Shown here: one piece after another, positions 34,501-42,771 of the stretch
Position numbering within the stretch: the stretch's first letter is position 1
How the letters are laid out: every line of letters begins with the position of its first letter
Source of the DNA: Actinokineospora alba
GTDB taxonomy: Bacteria > Actinomycetota > Actinomycetes > Mycobacteriales > Pseudonocardiaceae
DNA: 64,000 nt
Assembly: GCF_004362515.1 (NCBI RefSeq)
Contig: NZ_SNXU01000001.1
Location: 3,162,001 to 3,226,000, forward strand
Direction of reading: 5' to 3'
Translations under genes and position numbers: made by a program
Notes under the pieces: generated by a model
Database searches by the model: none
The model's input: the letters and a program-made list of their open reading frames with translations, nothing else
Told to the model about the DNA's origin: nothing

Positions 34501-35589
34501 GTGAATTCATTGCACTTGCGGACGGGCGTGCTCGGAGCCGCGTTCGCCGCGTCGCTCGGCCTGCTCGGCCCCGCTGTCGCGTCCGCGCAGAACTGTGCCC
34601 CGCCGCCGTGTTCGCAGACCACGGTCCGCGGCTCGGCCCCAAGCGAGGAAAGCATCCAGGCGGAGACCGGCCCGTACACGACGGCGACGGTCGCCGTTTC
34701 CGCGCAGGAGGGTTCCGGTTTCGGCGGCGGCACGATCTACCACCCGACAGGGACCGACTGCACGTTCGGCGGCGTCGTCGCCATCGCCGGCCTGAACCAG
34801 TCCGCGGAGTCCATCGCCTGGTGGGGACCGCGAATCGCGTCGCAGGGCTTCGTGGTGCTCATCGCCAACGCCAAGGCCGGGACGGAGGGCCCAGCGCAGC
34901 GAGTGGCCGACTTCAAGGCCGCGTTCACGTACCTCACCGACGCCAGCTCGGTGAAGGACCAGGTCGACGCGGGCAGGCTGGCCGCGATGGGCCACTCTTT
35001 CGGCGGCGGGGCCGCGCTCACCCTGGCCGAGCAGCTGCCGAGCCTCAAGGCGATCATCCCGACCAGCCCGTCCGGCCTCACCGACCCCGGCTCGATCGAC
35101 GGCTACCCCAAGGTCACTGTCCCCACCCTGATCGTGGCCATGCAGAACGACGAGCTCGCGCCGCCCGCCGTGATGGGAAAGATGTACTACAACAGCATTC
35201 CCGCCCCGACCGCGAAGGCATACATGGAGTTCGCGGGCGCCATGCACACGGTGCCGACCTCGCCGAACACGATGATCGGGAAAGCGATGGTGTCGTGGCT
35301 GAAGCGGTTCGTCGACGCCGACAGCCGCTTTGACCAGTTCCTCTGGCCGCTGACCGACCCGGACTCGAAGCTGTCGGCGTACCAGTTCGTCAAGCCCGCG
35401 CAGCCCGCGCCGTCGATCCCAGGCTGCGAGCCGTCTCCGGCGCCGCAGCCCGCTCCGTCCCCGGCGCCGCAGCCGTCTCCGACTCCGACGACCACCAGGC
35501 CCACGTCCCCGCCGTCCGGTGATGGACAGGTCGGCCAGGTTCCGGTCGGTGCGCCGGAGACCGGCGGCGGCAGTCTCGCCGAGCGCTGA
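34501..35589 (+). CDS. Cutinase-like polyesterase with proline-rich stalk and C-terminal APETG motif
   Basis: A 362-residue secreted protein; GTG 34501. Signal peptide 1-29. The catalytic domain (about 30-300) is homologous to the cutinase at 29719 (GFGGGTIYHP, RIASQGFVVLIA, Ser166 in GHSFGGGAA, Asp217 in MQNDELAPP, His249 in GAMHTVPTSPN, SWLKRFVDADSRFDQFLWP). It is divergent: the PW Trp is absent, and the first Cys of the C-terminal disulfide is Trp. A Pro-rich stalk (300-340) follows, ending GQVGQVPVGAPETGGGS. The APETG looks like a sortase sorting signal, but no membrane segment follows. The next gene, 13 bases on, is a sortase. Confidence 0.88.
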   Translation: MNSLHLRTGVLGAAFAASLGLLGPAVASAQNCAPPPCSQTTVRGSAPSEESIQAETGPYTTATVAVSAQEGSGFGGGTIYHPTGTDCTFGGVVAIAGLNQSAESIAWWGPRIASQGFVVLIANAKAGTEGPAQRVADFKAAFTYLTDASSVKDQVDAGRLAAMGHSFGGGAALTLAEQLPSLKAIIPTSPSGLTDPGSIDGYPKVTVPTLIVAMQNDELAPPAVMGKMYYNSIPAPTAKAYMEFAGAMHTVPTSPNTMIGKAMVSWLKRFVDADSRFDQFLWPLTDPDSKLSAYQFVKPAQPAPSIPGCEPSPAPQPAPSPAPQPSPTPTTTRPTSPPSGDGQVGQVPVGAPETGGGSLAER

Positions 35590-35602
35590 GCGGAGGAAGA
35601 CG

Positions 35603-36226
35603 TTGACGGTGCGTCACTCGGCACCGCAGGCGCGACAGGGCCGTGGACTTCGGTCGGCGGTTCTGTCGTTCGTCCTGCTCGCGCTGTTCCCTCTGGTCGG
35701 GTGTGGCGCGAGCCAGACTCCGACGGACTCCGCGATGTCCGCGCCGCCCGGGCAGGTCGCGCACGCGGGGATGACTCGGTCCGATCCGGTCTGGATCAAG
35801 GTGCCGAGCATCGAGGCGGACTCCTCGCTGGTGCAGACCGGCCTCAACCAGGACCGGACGATCGAGGTTCCGCCGGTGGACCAGCCGATGCAGGCCAGTT
35901 GGTACAAGTTCAGCCCGACGCCGGGGGAGACCGGTCCGGCGATCATCCTCGGCCACGTCGACGGCAACCAGCGCAAGGGCGTGTTCTGGCGCCTGCACGA
36001 GGTCAAGCCGGGCGCCGAAGTGCTGATCGGCAGGCAGGACGGCTCGGTGGCCGAATTCGTGGTGGACGCGGTCAAACGCGTGTCCAAGAAGGAGTTCCCC
36101 ACTGACGAGGTGTACGGGGACACGCCGAACGCGCAGGTGCGGCTGATCACCTGTGGTGGCGAGTTCGACAAGGCCGCCCGCCGCTACCTCGACAACTGGA
36201 TCGTCTACGGCACACTCAAGCGCTGA
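35603..36226 (+). CDS. Class F-type sortase
   Basis: A 207-residue sortase; TTG start at 35603, six bases after GGAGG. Residues 1-35 hold a membrane/lipobox-like anchor (VLLALFPLVGCGAS). The sortase fold follows: IKVPSIEADSSLVQTGL, WYKFSPTPGETGPAIILGHVDG (catalytic His in GHVD), FWRLHEVKPGAEV, VYGDTPNAQVRLITCGGEFD (catalytic Cys in TCGG) and the Arg in AARRYLDNW. These motifs fit single-gene class E/F sortases of actinobacteria. It is co-transcribed with the cutinase-like gene ending in APETG, which is its obvious candidate substrate. A terminator follows. Confidence 0.93.
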   Translation: MTVRHSAPQARQGRGLRSAVLSFVLLALFPLVGCGASQTPTDSAMSAPPGQVAHAGMTRSDPVWIKVPSIEADSSLVQTGLNQDRTIEVPPVDQPMQASWYKFSPTPGETGPAIILGHVDGNQRKGVFWRLHEVKPGAEVLIGRQDGSVAEFVVDAVKRVSKKEFPTDEVYGDTPNAQVRLITCGGEFDKAARRYLDNWIVYGTLKR

Positions 36227-36231
36227 CGAGG

Positions 36232-36264
36232 TCAGCCCCGCCACGGTATCCGCGGCGGGGCTGA
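36232..36264 (+). terminator. Hairpin terminator after the sortase gene
   Basis: An 11-bp inverted repeat (TCAGCCCCGCC, 11-base loop) starts 6 bases after the stop at 36226. It closes the cutinase-sortase unit. Confidence 0.7.
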
Positions 36265-36405
36265 TCCGTATCCCCGCTTCGACCCGCTGCCGGTTAGCTC
36301 ATCTGGTCCAACCCTCAGGATGTCGGCCAGTTCACGTCACAGTCGCGTGGTTCGTCAGTTCACCAGGTGACCGGAGTACCACAGTCACGTCTGATGGAGG
36401 GATAC

Positions 36406-36942
36406 GTGCGGGTCAACACGGCGGCCTACCGGCGGATACTCGGAGACGAGATCCGACGCTCGCGCAAGCAGCGCGGCTGGACCCGCAAGGACCTCCAGGA
36501 GCGGCTGCAGACCGAGATCTCGCAGCAGACCTTGGCGGCCTATGAACTGGGTACCCGTCAGTGCTCGGTCTTGCGCCTGGCCGAGATCTGCCTCGCGCTC
36601 GGCGAGCCGCCCCAGGAGCTGATGGTCCGCGTCCACAACCGGTTCTTCGGGGGAACCGTGGTCGACCGCATCCGCGTCGACCTGCGCTCAGTGGTGGCCG
36701 AGCGTTCCACCGACCTGCTCCCGCTGCGCCGCTGGGCGTTCGAGCTACTCGCCAGGCCCACCGGCTCCACACCGGCCGAGGTGTACCTCGATCATTCCGC
36801 GATCGAGCGGATGGCTGAGCTGTGCGGCATCGACAACACCGACCTTGTCGCTCGCCTAAGAGCTTTACGCCCAGTCGAACTCGTGCGGGCGAAGACCGAT
36901 GACCACGACCGAGTGCCCACGGATGCCCTGACTCGACGGTGA
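36406..36942 (+). CDS. XRE-family transcriptional regulator
   Basis: A 178-residue regulator; GTG 36406, five bases after GGAGG. Residues 6-70 are an XRE HTH (YRRILGDEIRRSRKQRGWTR, QQTLAAYELGTRQCSVLRLAEI, ALGEPPQELM). The C-terminal half (75-178) is helical with no known ligand domain. Such proteins are frequent orphan regulators in Pseudonocardiaceae. A short ORF follows after 25 bases. Confidence 0.88.
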   Translation: MRVNTAAYRRILGDEIRRSRKQRGWTRKDLQERLQTEISQQTLAAYELGTRQCSVLRLAEICLALGEPPQELMVRVHNRFFGGTVVDRIRVDLRSVVAERSTDLLPLRRWAFELLARPTGSTPAEVYLDHSAIERMAELCGIDNTDLVARLRALRPVELVRAKTDDHDRVPTDALTRR

Positions 36943-36967
36943 TCGCCCCAAGCGAAGGGAACGAGAC

Positions 36968-37105
36968 GTGAACCCGACCGACCAGCCCTCCGGTCCGCCG
37001 CCCACCCCCGAGCCGCAGCCGGGAGCGAAGGACGAGTGGGAACGGACACCGCTGTTCGACGCCCTCTGCGCCGAGTTCGGCTTCCCTGTGGGAAGTCTCG
37101 CCTGA
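36968..37105 (+). CDS. Small proline-rich protein (45 residues)
   Basis: GTG 36968 preceded by GCGAAGGGAACGAG. It reads VNPTDQPSGPPPTPEPQPG, then AKDEWERTPLFDALCAEFGF, then PVGSLA and a stop. Codon third positions are GC-rich like neighbouring genes, and the Pro-rich N terminus plus amphipathic C terminus looks like a real peptide. It is probably co-transcribed with the XRE gene. Function unknown. Confidence 0.5.
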   Translation: MNPTDQPSGPPPTPEPQPGAKDEWERTPLFDALCAEFGFPVGSLA

Positions 37106-37349
37106 CAGGTGTCGCCGGACCCTTGACGCGATGAGCGGTGGACGCCTGTCGGACGTCCCGTTTCATCCACCCCCGACCTGACCGCGGCCATCGTCCGCAC
37201 TCGCGCCCGAACGTGGTCTGTTCGACATTCGAGGCGGCCGGATTGCCCTCTGTAACTGGCGTCACACGGTAGATCCTCCCGCGTCCCAGTGCGGGAGGTG
37301 AACGCGTGGTGGTGTCCACAGTGTCGTGCGGTGATCGCGGAGGTGCGTG

Positions 37350-37553
37350 GTGACCAGTCCTGAGGAGGCCGATCTTGCGGCCAATCTGGTGTGCCTGGCG
37401 GTCAAGTTGGACACGCTGGCCGTGGCGGCCCGCCAGTACGCGCGGGGACTGATCCTTGAATGGACCACCCCGGAGAACGCCCAAGCCCTGGCCGCCGCGC
37501 TGGAAACCGCCGCTCAGCACGTGCGCGCGTTTGGCGAGTCCTCGCGGGGGTGA
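37350..37553 (+). CDS. Small helical protein (67 residues)
   Basis: GTG 37350, six bases after GGAGG at 37339-37343. The Ala/Leu-rich sequence (EADLAANLVCLAVKLDTLAV, then ENAQALAAALETAAQHVRAFG) should form two or three helices. Codon usage is normal for the genome. I do not recognise the family; it may be a small partner of a nearby regulator. Confidence 0.6.
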   Translation: MTSPEEADLAANLVCLAVKLDTLAVAARQYARGLILEWTTPENAQALAAALETAAQHVRAFGESSRG

Positions 37554-37607
37554 TCGATGACCAGCCTCCGCCCGCTGAGCTCGGCAGGGATTGCGGGCGC
37601 TGTGACT

Positions 37608-38828
37608 TCACCTGCCGCCGTTGACGGGGATCGGCGCGGTCCCCGATGGGGACTCGCCGGGTGAAGTGTCGCGATAGGACGTCTTGACGCGACGGTCCAG
37701 GTAGGCGGCCACGAAAGCCAGTAGCAGGGCGGTGCCGGTGAGCAGGGCGCCGACCCAGTTCGCGGCGGTGTAGCCGAGTCCGGCGGAGATGACGATGCCG
37801 CCGAGCCACGCGGCCAGGGCGTTGCCGAGGTTGAAGGCGCCGATGTTGGCCGCGGAGGCCAGGGTCGGGGCCGCGGCGGCCTGGTCCAGGACCCGTTTCT
37901 GCAGCGGCGGCACGGTCGCGAATCCCAAGGCGCCGATCAGGGTCAGTGTGATGGCCGCGAGGACCTTGTCGTGGGCGGTCACGGTGAACAGCAGCAGGGT
38001 GAGGGCGAGGGCGCCGAGCGCGGTGAAGAGCATCGGCATCAGGGCGCGGTCGGCGAAGCGGCCGCCCACCAGGTTTCCGGCGAACATCCCGAATCCGAAC
38101 AGGACCAGCAGCCAGGTGACCGCACCCGGGGAGTAGCCGGTGACCTCGGTCATCATCGGCGCGATGTAGGTGATCGCCGCGAACACGCCGCCGTATCCGA
38201 GGACGGTCATCGCCATGGCGAGCCAGACCTGCGCGCTCCGGAACGCCGCGAACTCGGCGCGGATGGTGACCCCTCGGGGCTTGCCTGCCTCCGGCACGAG
38301 CGCGGCGACGCCGACCAGGCCCACGACACCGAGCAGGGCGACCAAGGTGAAGGTGACCCGCCATCCCGCGCTCTGCCCGATCGAGGTGCCCAGCGGCACG
38401 CCGACGATGTTGGCCACGGTCAGGCCCATGAACATCAGGGAGATGGCGGACGCCTTCCGCTCGGGGGCGACCAGGCCGGCGGCGACGACCGATCCGACGC
38501 CGAAGAACGCTCCGTGCGCGAGCGCGGCGACGACGCGTCCGGCCAGCATGGCGCCGAAGGTGGGGGCGGCGGCGGAGATCGCGTTGCCGATGATGAACAG
38601 GCCCATCAGCAGCATGAGCATCTTCTTGCGGGACACCTTGGTACCGAGGACGGTCAACACGGGCGCGCCGAGCACGACGCCGAGGGCGTAGCCGGTCACC
38701 AGCCACCCCGCGGTGGGGATCGAGACACCGAACTCGGCCGCGACCTGGGGGAGCACACCCATGATCACGAACTCGGTGGTGCCGATCCCGAAGGCCCCGA
38801 TGGCCAGGGCCAGGAGTGCGAGAGGCAT
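37608..38828 (-). CDS. MFS drug/sugar efflux transporter
   Basis: A 406-residue transporter with 12 predicted membrane segments. The DHA1-type signature is present (GTTEFVIMGVLPQVAAEFG, GWLVTGYALGVVLGAPVLT with G-x-x-x-G-P, GTKVSRKKMLML). It resembles AraJ/YdhP-type efflux proteins, proton-driven exporters of drugs or sugars. The divergent MarR gene and an operator-like dyad between them suggest substrate-induced efflux. Confidence 0.93.
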   Translation of the reverse strand: MPLALLALAIGAFGIGTTEFVIMGVLPQVAAEFGVSIPTAGWLVTGYALGVVLGAPVLTVLGTKVSRKKMLMLLMGLFIIGNAISAAAPTFGAMLAGRVVAALAHGAFFGVGSVVAAGLVAPERKASAISLMFMGLTVANIVGVPLGTSIGQSAGWRVTFTLVALLGVVGLVGVAALVPEAGKPRGVTIRAEFAAFRSAQVWLAMAMTVLGYGGVFAAITYIAPMMTEVTGYSPGAVTWLLVLFGFGMFAGNLVGGRFADRALMPMLFTALGALALTLLLFTVTAHDKVLAAITLTLIGALGFATVPPLQKRVLDQAAAAPTLASAANIGAFNLGNALAAWLGGIVISAGLGYTAANWVGALLTGTALLLAFVAAYLDRRVKTSYRDTSPGESPSGTAPIPVNGGR

Positions 38829-38867
38829 GCGAACAGCCCTTCTGGTCGTTGTGGGCGACGATTACAA

Positions 38868-38890
38868 GCGTAGACAATAATTGCAGACGC
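38868..38890. promoter_or_regulatory. MarR operator candidate between MFS and MarR genes
   Basis: An imperfect 23-base dyad centred on CAATAATTG: arms GCGTAGACAAT and ATTGCAGACGC match at 8 of 11 positions. The position in the divergent gap and the size fit MarR operators. Confidence 0.5.
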
Positions 38891-38958
38891 GGGCTATTGG
38901 CTAGCGAGGGCTTTGTCACAGAGGTGTGCCACCATGGAGGGCGGACGAAGGAGATCCC

Positions 38959-39414
38959 GTGAAGGCACCCGCACCGACGCGGACCGCGCCCGCCCAGGGC
39001 TGGTGCGCCCTGTCGCTGCTGCACGGCAGGATCGAGGCCCGCATTGAGCGCGCGCTGCAGACCGCGTACGACCTGAGCGTGCGGGAGTTCTCGCTGCTCG
39101 ACGTGCTGAGCAAGCAGCACGACGGCGAAGGTGGCCATCTGCAGATGAAGCAGGTAGCCGACGCCGTGGTCTTGAGCCAGAGCGCCACGACTCGGCTGGT
39201 CACCCGGCTCGAGGAGCGCGGGCTGCTGTCGCGCTACCTGTGTCCCACCGACCGTCGCGGCATCTACACCAACGTCTCGGACGCGGGCCTGGAACTACTG
39301 GAAACCGCTCGTCCCGTCCACGACGCCGCCCTGAGCGAAGCGCTCGACGAGGCGGGCCGTGAGCCGCACCTGAGCCCGCTGGTCGAAGCCGTCAGGGCGC
39401 TCGGAGCCGGGTGA
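38959..39414 (+). CDS. MarR-family transcriptional regulator
   Basis: A 151-residue winged-helix regulator; GTG 38959 after AAGGAG. Motifs: LSLLHGRIEARIERALQTAY, LSVREFSLLDVLS, MKQVADAVVLSQSATTRLV, RLEERGLLSRYLCPTDRRG (wing), YTNVSDAGLELLETA. Divergent from the MFS exporter and probably its repressor. Confidence 0.93.
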   Translation: MKAPAPTRTAPAQGWCALSLLHGRIEARIERALQTAYDLSVREFSLLDVLSKQHDGEGGHLQMKQVADAVVLSQSATTRLVTRLEERGLLSRYLCPTDRRGIYTNVSDAGLELLETARPVHDAALSEALDEAGREPHLSPLVEAVRALGAG

Positions 39415-39463
39415 CCGTTCGGAATCGGGACTCCGCGGGGCGGTGGCGCCCGATTCCGAACGG
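39415..39463. terminator. Bidirectional hairpin terminator
   Basis: A perfect 15-bp inverted repeat (CCGTTCGGAATCGGG, 19-base loop) lies between convergent genes that stop at 39414 and 39469. Confidence 0.8.
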
Positions 39464-39468
39464 GACGG

Positions 39469-40170
39469 TCAGCCGCGCAGTGCCTTGAGCACGCGCTCGG
39501 CGGTGTCCTTGCTGGACTGAGGGTTCTGGCCGGTGATCAGGTTGCCGTCCTCGACGACCACGCTCTGCCAGGCGGGACCCGTCTCGACGACGGCGCCGCG
39601 CTCGCGGAGGCGGCTTTCGACGAGGTACGGGGCGTTGTCGCCCAGGCCTCCCTGACGTTCCTCCTCGTCGGTGAAGGAGGTGAGGGACCGGCCGGCGAAG
39701 GTGAAGCCGCCGTCCTCCTTGGTGGCGCTCAGCAGCGCGGCGACTCCGTGGCAGAGGGCGGCGACGGTCTTGCCCTCCGCGGTGGCCGCGTTGAGCAGCT
39801 CGCCGAGGTCCCGGTCGTCGGCGAGATCGGCCATCGGGGCGTGTCCGCCGGGAAGGTAGATCGCGTCGTAGTCGCCGATACGGACGTCGGCCACCGCGAG
39901 CGGCGCGTCGAGCCGCTGGGCGATGGAGTCCAGGTACGCGCGGAACCGTCGCGCGTCGGACTCCGAGACGCCGCCGCGCTCGTCCAGGCTCAGCGCGTCC
40001 ACGGTGGGTCGGACGCCACCCGGCGTGGCGATGTCCACCTCGACACCCGCGGCTCGCAGGACCTCGTGCGACGCCGCGACCTCTTCGGCCCAGTACCCGG
40101 TCGGATGGGTCGACCCATCCGCCAGCGTCATGCTGTCCGCACCGGAGATCACCATCAGAATCCTGGACAT
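39469..40170 (-). CDS. DJ-1/PfpI-family protein (type 1 glutamine amidotransferase-like)
   Basis: A 233-residue protein; ATG 40170. ILMVISGADSMTLADGS, PTGYWAEEVAASHEVLRAAG, YDAIYLPGGHAPMADL (conserved Gly-Gly-His), and the nucleophile elbow ALCHGVAALL (Cys of the Cys-His pair). Matches Hsp31/YajL-like chaperone-glyoxalase members of the DJ-1 superfamily, active on reactive carbonyls or as redox chaperones. Divergent from a LysR gene. Confidence 0.92.
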   Translation of the reverse strand: MSRILMVISGADSMTLADGSTHPTGYWAEEVAASHEVLRAAGVEVDIATPGGVRPTVDALSLDERGGVSESDARRFRAYLDSIAQRLDAPLAVADVRIGDYDAIYLPGGHAPMADLADDRDLGELLNAATAEGKTVAALCHGVAALLSATKEDGGFTFAGRSLTSFTDEEERQGGLGDNAPYLVESRLRERGAVVETGPAWQSVVVEDGNLITGQNPQSSKDTAERVLKALRG

Positions 40171-40282
40171 CGGGAGCCCTTCCTGTCGTTGTCCGGCAAC
40201 GGGTGACGCCACCGGGGCCGCGGTGTCGCGGCACTGGGGACAACGTCGGGTTCCATCAGATGTGTTCCACTGGCAGGATGCG

Positions 40283-40304
40283 TTCCATAAGAATATTTAT
40301 GGAA
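40283..40304. promoter_or_regulatory. Perfect LysR-type palindrome between the DJ-1 and LysR genes
   Basis: TTCCATAA-N6-TTATGGAA is a perfect 8-bp dyad, AT-rich against a GC-rich genome. Its right half overlaps the GGAAGG ribosome binding site of the LysR gene, so binding could also repress the regulator itself. Confidence 0.65.
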
Positions 40305-40314
40305 GGCGGGTTGT

Positions 40315-41220
40315 GTGGCGAACCTGGATCTGCTGTCGACGTTCCTGGAGATCTACCGCGCGGGATCGCTGTCGGCCGCCGCCGAGCGCCTCGGGCTGAC
40401 CCAGCCCGCGGTCAGCGGCCAACTCGCGCGGCTGGAGCGACAACTCGGCGAACCGCTGTTCATCCGCTCCCGACAAGGAGTCACCCCCACCCAGCACGCG
40501 GCGGCCCTGGCGGCCCGTGTCGGCCTGCACGTGGAGAAGCTCCGGGCGGCGTTGGACACCGGGGACACGAACCCCGTCCTGCGCGGCACCATCCGGATCG
40601 GCGGCGCCGCCGAGGTGATGACCGAGCGCGTGCTTCCCGCGCTCGCCCCGCTGACCGCCCGCGGGGTGAAGATCCACGCGACCCTCGGCCTCGCCCAAGA
40701 CCTGTTGTCCGCCTTGGCATCGGACCGACTCGATCTCGCCGTCTCGGCCGTGCGCCCGACAGCGCCCACCGTGATCGCGACGCCGCTGATCGACGAGGAG
40801 TTCGTCCTCGTCTGCCCGCAGGCGCTGGCACACACCATCGACCCGGACCGACTGCGAACCGATCCCGCGCACGCCCTGTCGCACCTGCCGCTGGTCGTCT
40901 ACGCGCCGGACGCGCCCATCGTCCGCCGTTACTGGCTGAGCGAGTTCACCCGCCGCCCGCCCAACCCGATCGCGATGGTGGTGTCCGACCTCCGCGCGGT
41001 GGTCGCCGCCGTCGCCGCGGGCGCGGGTATCTCGGTCGTGCCGACCTACCTCGCCTCGGCCGCTCTCGCCGCCGGAACCGTGGTGCAACCGCACCGGCCG
41101 GAAGTCCCACCCCTGAACACCCTGTACCTGGCCACCCGGCGCGGCGCTCCCGCCACCCCGGCCCTCACCGTCCTCCGGGACCACCTGATCGAAGCCGCGA
41201 ACGGCTGGGGCACCCTGTGA
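40315..41220 (+). CDS. LysR-family transcriptional regulator
   Basis: A 301-residue LysR protein; GTG 40315. HTH residues 1-60 (LDLLSTFLEIYRAGSLSAAAE, QPAVSGQLARLERQLGEPLF). Co-inducer domain 85-290 (LRGTIRIGGAAEVMTERVLP). Divergent from the DJ-1/PfpI gene, with a strong palindrome between them, so self-control and control of the DJ-1 gene are likely. Confidence 0.93.
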   Translation: MANLDLLSTFLEIYRAGSLSAAAERLGLTQPAVSGQLARLERQLGEPLFIRSRQGVTPTQHAAALAARVGLHVEKLRAALDTGDTNPVLRGTIRIGGAAEVMTERVLPALAPLTARGVKIHATLGLAQDLLSALASDRLDLAVSAVRPTAPTVIATPLIDEEFVLVCPQALAHTIDPDRLRTDPAHALSHLPLVVYAPDAPIVRRYWLSEFTRRPPNPIAMVVSDLRAVVAAVAAGAGISVVPTYLASAALAAGTVVQPHRPEVPPLNTLYLATRRGAPATPALTVLRDHLIEAANGWGTL

Positions 41221-41877
41221 TCACGGCCGGCGCGGCGGCGGGTCATGATCGGCTGCGTGATGCCGGCCGCGCGGACGCGCCTGCTCGGACAATCGACCGA
41301 AATCGTGCGGATCGTGCCAAGGACTCATCGTTCGCGGACACGAAGATTGTTCCAGCTGAACAGTGAACGCACCCCATTCCGGGGCACGGCGTCACTGGTC
41401 CGCACGCGAGCTTAACGCGCAGGGCAGGTTCGCTGCCGCGCTCCAGTGCGGCTCTCCGTCGGGAGCAAAGATCAACGCACAGAGTGAAGTCTTTCCTGCT
41501 GGAGATCCACTGTGCGTGCGCACGGCATCGTTGATCACCAGGTGGCGTCCCCCATGGGATCACTTGATCCACTGACAGTGGTTGTCTGCCGGCGCTGACG
41601 CGGGACGGACGTCTCGTCCGCGGCTGGGAATTCCCCACTATGGGGGAGGTGTGGCCACCGTCCGCGTCGGCACGGTCGGGAGAGTGGCTAGGGTCTGCGG
41701 CATCGCGACCGGCGAACCGCCGCGAGAAGCGGAAATCCACTGGACACGACGGCGCCACGCCGTCACGCGGGGGGCGGTCGCGGGACAGATGTCACGCTGT
41801 CCGGCCGACTTCTCGGCGGACAGCGCCGGCGCGCCTCCTTCCGACAGACCAGGTTCGACCCGTAGGGGAACAGCACC
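41221..41877. other. 657-base intergenic stretch, no credible gene
   Basis: Short frames on both strands here have no ribosome binding site, mixed codon quality and Arg/Ser-rich translations. A small dyad CCACTGACAGTGG (41570-41582) and a repeated GATCA/TGATC motif are visible. Nothing further can be supported. Confidence 0.5.
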
Positions 41878-42384
41878 ATGATCACTACCGCCGTGCCGTA
41901 TCGACCGCAAGCGACCTCGGCTTGTGCTGTCGGGTTCGGGAACTGGTCGCCCGCACTGCCCGGTGCGGGCCGGGATCCGCTGGATGACGCCTTTCCGCCG
42001 GAGAACTCGCCCGCGGGGGTCTCCTCTTCGCGGGTGAGTTCGTGGCTGGTCCGCGTCACCGAGATGGTTCTCGATCGTTCCCGTGGCGGAGGTGATCACG
42101 TGGCGACCCTGGCCACTCTGGGCGGTTTCGTGGTTCTGGCGTGCTCGCTGGCCGGTGGCAGCGTCTTCGAGACCCCTGTGGCCGCGATGGCGTCAAGTCG
42201 TTCGACGAGGCGGCGCAAGCGGTACATGAGCCGGGTCGAACCGGTCGATCCCGGCAGGCTGCACCGGTCGTGCCCGCGGGACGGGTGCGAGTCGATCGTC
42301 TTCGGGGACTCCGAACACGCGCTCCAGGTCGCGCTGGACAGGCATGCGTTGTCCTGTCACATCGCGAGTTGGCCGGGCCGTTGA
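41878..42384 (+). CDS. Hypothetical protein with hydrophobic core and Cys/His C terminus
   Basis: A 168-residue frame with GC-rich third positions throughout. One hydrophobic stretch (about residues 75-105: VATLATLGGFVVLACSLAGG). The C terminus carries spaced Cys and His (LHRSCPRDGCESIVF, then RHALSCHIASW), which could bind a metal. The start ATG follows only a weak GGGGAA. No family recognised; the existence of the gene is likely but not certain. Confidence 0.5.
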   Translation: MITTAVPYRPQATSACAVGFGNWSPALPGAGRDPLDDAFPPENSPAGVSSSRVSSWLVRVTEMVLDRSRGGGDHVATLATLGGFVVLACSLAGGSVFETPVAAMASSRSTRRRKRYMSRVEPVDPGRLHRSCPRDGCESIVFGDSEHALQVALDRHALSCHIASWPGR

Positions 42385-42771
42385 CCCGGTTACGCGGGTT
42401 GCGCCGTGGGTTTCCGCGCGGACCCGTGGTTGTCATCCGGCCAGGCGGGATGGCCGGCCACCGGGTCCGGGTAACTCACCCATCCCCTTGGCAGGCGGTG
42501 CTTTCCCTCCGCTGACGAGACCTGGACGCTGGTCGTGCGGGACGTGAGGTGTCAGGTGGTCGCCGTCTCGGAAAGGCTGCGTTTCCCTTGGGGCAGCGTG
42601 GATATCCCCCGTGGAGGGGATCCTGGCAGCGGTGACCCCTCCGGTCCTTTGTTGGACACAGCGGGTGATTCGTCCACAAGGTGTACACGATCGAGGGATC
42701 AACCCCGGATGTGGTTCGGATCACCAGCAGGGTTGCCGATTCTCAACAGTGGCAAGGAAAGCAGCGCCCCC
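42385..42771. other. 387-base intergenic stretch
   Basis: No convincing frame on either strand. A short dyad ATCCCC-N6-GGGGAT lies near 42604 and may be regulatory for the TetR gene. Otherwise nothing is seen. Confidence 0.4.

Noticed and set aside
42535..42771. Longer N terminus for the TetR regulator
   Set aside because: Upstream codons are poor, TetR domains start close to their HTH, and no ribosome binding site supports the longer form.
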